Shown: positions 6,259-9,089 of the stretch, in pieces
Layout of the letters: each line of letters starts with the position of its first letter
How positions within the stretch are numbered: position 1 is the stretch's first letter
From: Rhizobacter sp.
GTDB lineage: Bacteria; Pseudomonadota; Gammaproteobacteria; Burkholderiales; Burkholderiaceae_C
Length of the DNA: 9,089 bases
Direction: 5' to 3'
NCBI GenBank assembly: GCA_025360945.1
Contig: JANYBE010000047.1
Span: 1-9,089, forward strand
The notes under the pieces: model-generated
Databases searched by the model: none
The model's input: the letters and a program-made list of their open reading frames with translations, nothing else
What the model was told of the DNA's origin: nothing
Position numbers and translations under genes: made by a program

Positions 6259-7446
6259 ATGCAACCGGTCATCCACAGCCTGCTCGACACCGATCTGTAC
6301 AAGTTCACGATGTGGCAGACGATGCTGCACCGGCACCCGCAGACGCAGGCCGAATACACCTTCGTCTGCCGCAACGAACCGGCGTATCCACTGGCCGAGC
6401 TGCTTGCCGACGTGAACCAGCAGCTCGATCACTTGTGCTCGCTGCGCCTCGATGCGAGTGAGCTCGCATATCTCGGCGGGCTGCGCTTCATCCGCTCCGA
6501 CTTCGTCGACTTCTTACGCATCTTCCAGTTCCAGCGCGAGTTCATCAGCGCGAGCGCGAACGGACCGAAGCTCGAGATCGTTGCGAACGGCCCGCAGGTC
6601 CATGTGATGGCCTTCGAGATCTACGTACTGGCGATCGTCAACGAGCTGTACTTCCGGCGCTTTGACCAGACCGTCGCATTCGCCGAGGGCCGCACGCGCC
6701 TGAAGGCCAAGATCGAGCGGCTGCGCGAGTTCGAGAAACTGCCCAGACGCCGCCACCCGTTCGAGTTCTTCGACTTCGGCGTGCGCCGGCGCTTCTCGGG
6801 CGACTGGCAGCGCGAGGTCGTCGCCACGTTCAAGCGCGAGGTGCCGCAATTCTTCAAGGGCGCGTCCAACGTGCTGTTCGCGCGCGATCTCGATCTGGTG
6901 CCGATCGGCACGATGGCGCACGAGTACCTGCAGACCTACCAGACGCTGGGCGTGCGGTTGCGTGACTTCCAGCGTGCCGCGCTCGAAGACTGGGTGCAGG
7001 AATACCGCGGCGACCTCGGCACCGCGCTCACCGACGTCGTCGGCATGGACGCCTTCCTCGGCGATTTCGACCTGTACTTCGCCAAGCTTTTCGACGGCCT
7101 GCGCCATGATTCAGGCGACCCGGTCGTGTGGGGCGAGAAGGCGCTTGCCCACTACGAGAAGCTGCGCATCGACCCGCACACCAAACGACTGGTGTTCTCG
7201 GACGGGCTCGATTTCGATAGGTCGATCGCGCTCTACGACCACTTCGCCGACCGCACCCAGTGCGGCTTCGGCATCGGCACCAACCTGACGAACGACATGG
7301 GGCTGAAGACGCTGCACATTGTGATGAAGCTGACTCACGCGAACCGCCAGCCGGTTGCGAAGCTCTCCGACAGCCCGGGCAAGCTGCTGTGCGACGACGA
7401 GACATTCCTGGCCTATCTGCGGCAGGTGTTCAAGGTCGATTCCTGA
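6259..7446 (+). CDS. pncB: Nicotinate phosphoribosyltransferase
   Basis: The enzyme makes nicotinate mononucleotide from nicotinate and PRPP with ATP hydrolysis, the entry step of the Preiss-Handler route of NAD salvage in the cytoplasm. The 395-residue length is normal for the bacterial PncB type. The N-terminus HSLLDTDLYKFTMWQ (6-20) is the family hallmark. GTMAHEYLQ at 217-225 contains the His (221) that is phosphorylated in characterised homologues. HDSGDP at 283-288, SDGLDFD at 314-320 and GIGTNLTND at 338-346 form the PRPP and phosphate binding loops, and KLSDSPGK at 368-375 closes the active site. The ATG at 6259 is preferred over an in-frame GTG or ATG further upstream (frame open from 6220) because the conserved region begins immediately after it. 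Leu86 uses a TTA codon, which is rare in such GC-rich DNA. No NAD-related gene lies beside it in this window. Confidence 0.95.
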   Translation: MQPVIHSLLDTDLYKFTMWQTMLHRHPQTQAEYTFVCRNEPAYPLAELLADVNQQLDHLCSLRLDASELAYLGGLRFIRSDFVDFLRIFQFQREFISASANGPKLEIVANGPQVHVMAFEIYVLAIVNELYFRRFDQTVAFAEGRTRLKAKIERLREFEKLPRRRHPFEFFDFGVRRRFSGDWQREVVATFKREVPQFFKGASNVLFARDLDLVPIGTMAHEYLQTYQTLGVRLRDFQRAALEDWVQEYRGDLGTALTDVVGMDAFLGDFDLYFAKLFDGLRHDSGDPVVWGEKALAHYEKLRIDPHTKRLVFSDGLDFDRSIALYDHFADRTQCGFGIGTNLTNDMGLKTLHIVMKLTHANRQPVAKLSDSPGKLLCDDETFLAYLRQVFKVDS

Positions 7447-7468
7447 GCCCTGGATGAACGTGTCCGAA

Positions 7469-7491
7469 ACCGGCCAGCCAGCGGTGCCGGT
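7469..7491 (+). terminator. Possible hairpin after pncB
   Basis: ACCGGC at 7469-7474 pairs perfectly with GCCGGT at 7486-7491 around an 11-base loop, 22 bases after the pncB stop. No T-run follows, so a Rho-independent terminator is only tentative. Confidence 0.3.
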
Positions 7492-7503
7492 CGCGGGCAT
7501 GCT

Positions 7504-7542
7504 GGTGTCTCATTTACCGGTGTCTCATTCAACGAATGACAC
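7504..7542 (+). repeat. Tandem GGTGTCTCATT repeat with an inverted third arm
   Basis: GGTGTCTCATT occurs at 7504-7514 and again at 7519-7529, a 15-base period. The second copy, extended to 7530, is followed after AAC by GAATGACAC (7534-7542), the reverse complement of GTGTCATTC, so it forms an imperfect palindrome in which the left arm carries two extra bases. The tract ends just before the start codon of the broken SRPBCC gene. Either a multi-site operator or the leftover end of an insertion sequence would look like this; no transposase fragment is visible beside it. Confidence 0.5.
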
Positions 7543-7545
7543 ACG

Positions 7546-7934
7546 ATGGCCTCGATTCGCAAGCAAGTCCTGATTGAAGCCCGTCCCGACACGGTCTGGG
7601 ACGCGGTGCGCGATGTCGGCGCGGTCGCGTCGCGCCCGGCTTGCTGACTGGCTGCCCGATGGAAGGCTCGCCGCTCGCGCGCGTCGTTAGCTTCGCAAGC
7701 AGCCTCGAGGCGCGCGAGCTGATCGTCGATGTGGACGACGCGGTGCGGCGCCTCGTCTGGGCCATCGTCGGCGGGCGGATGTCGCACCACAATGCGTCGA
7801 TGCAGATCTTCGGCGAAGGCGCGAATCAGGCGCGCGTCGTGTGGGCCGCCGGCCTGCCGAACGAGCTCGCGCCTGCAATCGCCGGGATGATCTAGCAGGG
7901 GCTCGCGGTGATGAAGCAGACGCTCGAGCGCTGA
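7546..7934 (+). pseudogene. SRPBCC-family (START/polyketide-cyclase-like) pseudogene
   Basis: An ATG at 7546 opens MASIRKQVLIEARPDTVWDA, the typical first strand and helix of SRPBCC ligand-binding proteins. This frame stops at TGA 7645-7647. The rest of the domain continues in another frame from about 7632 (APGLLTGCPMEG, then ELIVDVDDAVRRLVWA, then HHNASMQIFGEG and RVVWAAGLPNEL), which requires a net loss of one base (or gain of two) somewhere around 7618-7634. The second frame meets TAG at 7893-7895, beyond which QGLAVMKQTLER and a TGA (7932-7934) complete the expected C-terminal helix. Two separate lesions make a sequencing slip an unlikely full explanation. The repaired protein would have about 128 residues, near the family's usual size, and would have bound a hydrophobic ligand of unknown identity. 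No good ribosome binding site precedes it. The domain assignment is by remembered family pattern. Confidence 0.8.
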
Positions 7935-7971
7935 CTCCCGCACGCTTCACTGGGGGCAGAATCGGTCCACT

Positions 7972-8457
7972 ATGAGCACGAACGACACCGACCCCTCCGA
8001 ATCCATCCACGAAGCTGGCTTGTGGCGCGACAACGGCTGGACCGCCCGCGTCATCAAGAACGAGGACGATGAGGGCTGGGCCGTCGAGATGATCAAGGAC
8101 GGTGAGGCCGAGCCGGCACTCGTCGGTCCGTGGACAATGGGGCGCGACAAGAAGAACCCCAAGCCGCTGGACGTGTCGGCATTCAACGTGCTGGTGAAGA
8201 CCGCCGCCGAGGTGTTGCGCCGGCACGAGCAGGCGCTGCATGCGCAGCATCACCGGAACGTGAGCGTGACGGTGGGGGGTCAGCGCGTCCTCGTCACACT
8301 GGACATCGTGCCCGATGAGGACGATTCGCACGCCTTGCTAGGGGCGCAGGACGCGTTCGGCGAATCGCTGGCCAAGCTGCGCGTCGCGCCGAACTTTAGG
8401 CTGACGACGGCCAGCGCGATGGCCTGGATCGAGGACGGCTTCGCCAAGCCGACGTGA
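7972..8457 (+). CDS. Conserved-looking acidic protein of unknown function
   Basis: This 161-residue soluble protein has no signal peptide or membrane segment. I do not recognise a characterised family. The N-terminal half (residues 15-62) looks like a small beta-rich unit: a Trp-containing segment (LWRDNGWTARVI), an acidic turn (KNEDDEGW), and a strand pair ending in GPWTMGRDKKNPKPLD. Residues 67-93 form an amphipathic helix ending in His-rich HEQALHAQHH. The C-terminal part (94-161) has two predicted strands (VSVTVGG, RVLVTLDIV), an acidic DEDD segment and a final helix. The start ATG has no close Shine-Dalgarno; GGGGG at 7952-7956 is too distant. It follows the SRPBCC pseudogene by 37 bases and converges on the RIO kinase with a 10-base gap. 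Codon use matches the neighbours, and the balanced composition supports a true gene. Confidence 0.8.
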   Translation: MSTNDTDPSESIHEAGLWRDNGWTARVIKNEDDEGWAVEMIKDGEAEPALVGPWTMGRDKKNPKPLDVSAFNVLVKTAAEVLRRHEQALHAQHHRNVSVTVGGQRVLVTLDIVPDEDDSHALLGAQDAFGESLAKLRVAPNFRLTTASAMAWIEDGFAKPT

Positions 8458-8467
8458 GCGCCGACGA

Positions 8468-9089
8468 TCAGCCCGCGGTCTGAAGCCGCAAGCGCCGCGC
8501 CGCCTCTTCGGCGCGCGCGTCGTCGATCTCGCGCATTACGCCTCCGACGTCCACCGCGCCGGCTTTGCGCTCGAAGTGACCGGTCAGCGCGACTTCGTTC
8601 GTCAGCACGCCGCGCTGGTACAGGTCCCAGATCTCCGCGCCGAACTCGGTGCCAAGCAGCTCGGGCGCGAACTTGCCAAAGAACGCGCGCAGGTTCTCGA
8701 CATCGCGCAGCAACATGCGCTGCGCGTGGTTGTTGCCGGCGGCATCGATCGCCTGCGGCAGGTCGATGATCACCGGCCCGTCGGCCGCGAGCAGGATGTT
8801 GAATTCCGACAGGTCGCCGTGCACGACGCCGGCGCACAACATGCGCACGACCTCCTTCAGCAGGCTCGTGTGGTGCGCACTCGCTTGGCTCGCCGTGAAT
8901 GCCACGTCGTTTAGTCGCGGCGCGGCCGCACCATGCTCGTCGGTCACCAGCTCCATCAGCAGCACGCCGTCGTGAAAGTTCAGCGGCTTGGGCACGCGCA
9001 CGCCGGCGGCGGCGAGGCGATACAGCGCATCGACCTCGGCGCTTTGCCAGGCCGCCTCCTGGGCCTTGCGGCCGAAGCGCGTGCCCTTG
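8468..9089 (-). CDS. RIO1-type serine/threonine protein kinase, N-terminus missing
   Basis: The frame is open from the right edge (first whole codon at 9088) to the TGA at 8468-8470, giving 206 visible residues; the glycine-rich N-terminal lobe lies outside. Visible parts start with KGTRFGRKAQEAAW, then a helix into VRVPKPL, the hinge LLMELV, the catalytic loop VHGDLSEFNILL (Asp codon at 8813-8815, Asn five residues later) and the metal-binding IIDLPQA, which replaces the DFG of ordinary kinases. These are RIO-family hallmarks, and the catalytic Asp, Asn and metal Asp are all present, so the kinase should be active. In archaea and eukaryotes RIO kinases act in small-subunit ribosome maturation; in bacteria the substrates are mostly unknown. 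A GTG at 9001 could be misread as a start, but homology clearly extends upstream of it. It converges on the 161-residue protein gene. Confidence 0.9.
   Translation of the reverse strand, partial: KGTRFGRKAQEAAWQSAEVDALYRLAAAGVRVPKPLNFHDGVLLMELVTDEHGAAAPRLNDVAFTASQASAHHTSLLKEVVRMLCAGVVHGDLSEFNILLAADGPVIIDLPQAIDAAGNNHAQRMLLRDVENLRAFFGKFAPELLGTEFGAEIWDLYQRGVLTNEVALTGHFERKAGAVDVGGVMREIDDARAEEAARRLRLQTAG

Noticed and set aside
6514..7107. A 197-codon minus-strand frame inside pncB.
   Set aside because: It is a mirror of the pncB codons, with no independent evidence.
7687..8331. A 214-codon minus-strand frame across the SRPBCC pseudogene and the 161-residue protein gene.
   Set aside because: It has no motifs and an Arg/Pro/Ser-rich tail; it is antisense to a better-supported gene.
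1..9089. Search for CRISPR repeats, tRNA or rRNA genes, toxin-antitoxin pairs, phage or defence genes, or another multi-gene novel system.
   Set aside because: No regularly spaced repeats, cloverleaf-like segments, integrase, transposase or defence motifs were seen; gene content is that of an ordinary chromosomal region.

Overview
The window is GC-rich, tightly packed bacterial chromosome. Codon use, gene content and protein style suggest a betaproteobacterium, probably of the order Burkholderiales. That placement is inferred from general familiarity with these families, not from a search. I see no rRNA, tRNA, CRISPR array, intact transposase or phage gene. It reads as ordinary core or shell chromosome with one decayed gene.

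Layout from left to right. (1) Positions 1-2937, minus strand: two exported lipoprotein hydrolases in tandem. An AcpA-like acid phosphatase/phosphoesterase (1324-2937) lies upstream of an alpha/beta hydrolase of lipase type (1-1185) whose C-terminus runs off the left edge. (2) Positions 3014-4171, plus strand: a periplasmic di-heme cytochrome c peroxidase/MauG-family protein, divergent from the phosphatase across 76 bases. (3) Positions 4172-5991, minus strand: an M14-type zinc carboxypeptidase followed by a small cytoplasmic alpha/beta hydrolase. The two overlap by a GTGA stop/start and are almost certainly one translationally coupled operon. Its last stop codon abuts the stop codon of the convergent peroxidase gene with no spacer. 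(4) Positions 6037-7446, plus strand: a 44-residue single-pass membrane protein, then nicotinate phosphoribosyltransferase (pncB), which salvages nicotinate into NAD. An inverted repeat covers the pncB ribosome binding region. (5) Positions 7447-7934: a short tract with a tandem and inverted repeat, then an SRPBCC-family pseudogene carrying both a frameshift and a premature stop. (6) Positions 7972-8457, plus strand: a conserved-looking acidic protein of unknown function. (7) Positions 8468-9089, minus strand: a RIO1-type protein kinase with an intact catalytic loop, whose N-terminus lies beyond the right edge.

The genes do not form one pathway. The left third is extracytoplasmic (lipoprotein lipase, phosphatase, di-heme peroxidase). 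The middle is a cytoplasmic hydrolase pair that may process small peptides or amides. The right part is NAD salvage plus housekeeping or unknown proteins. I found no convincing new multi-gene system. The points most worth checking are the doubly broken SRPBCC gene with its upstream repeats, the dyad over the pncB start, the small membrane protein and the unknown 161-residue protein.
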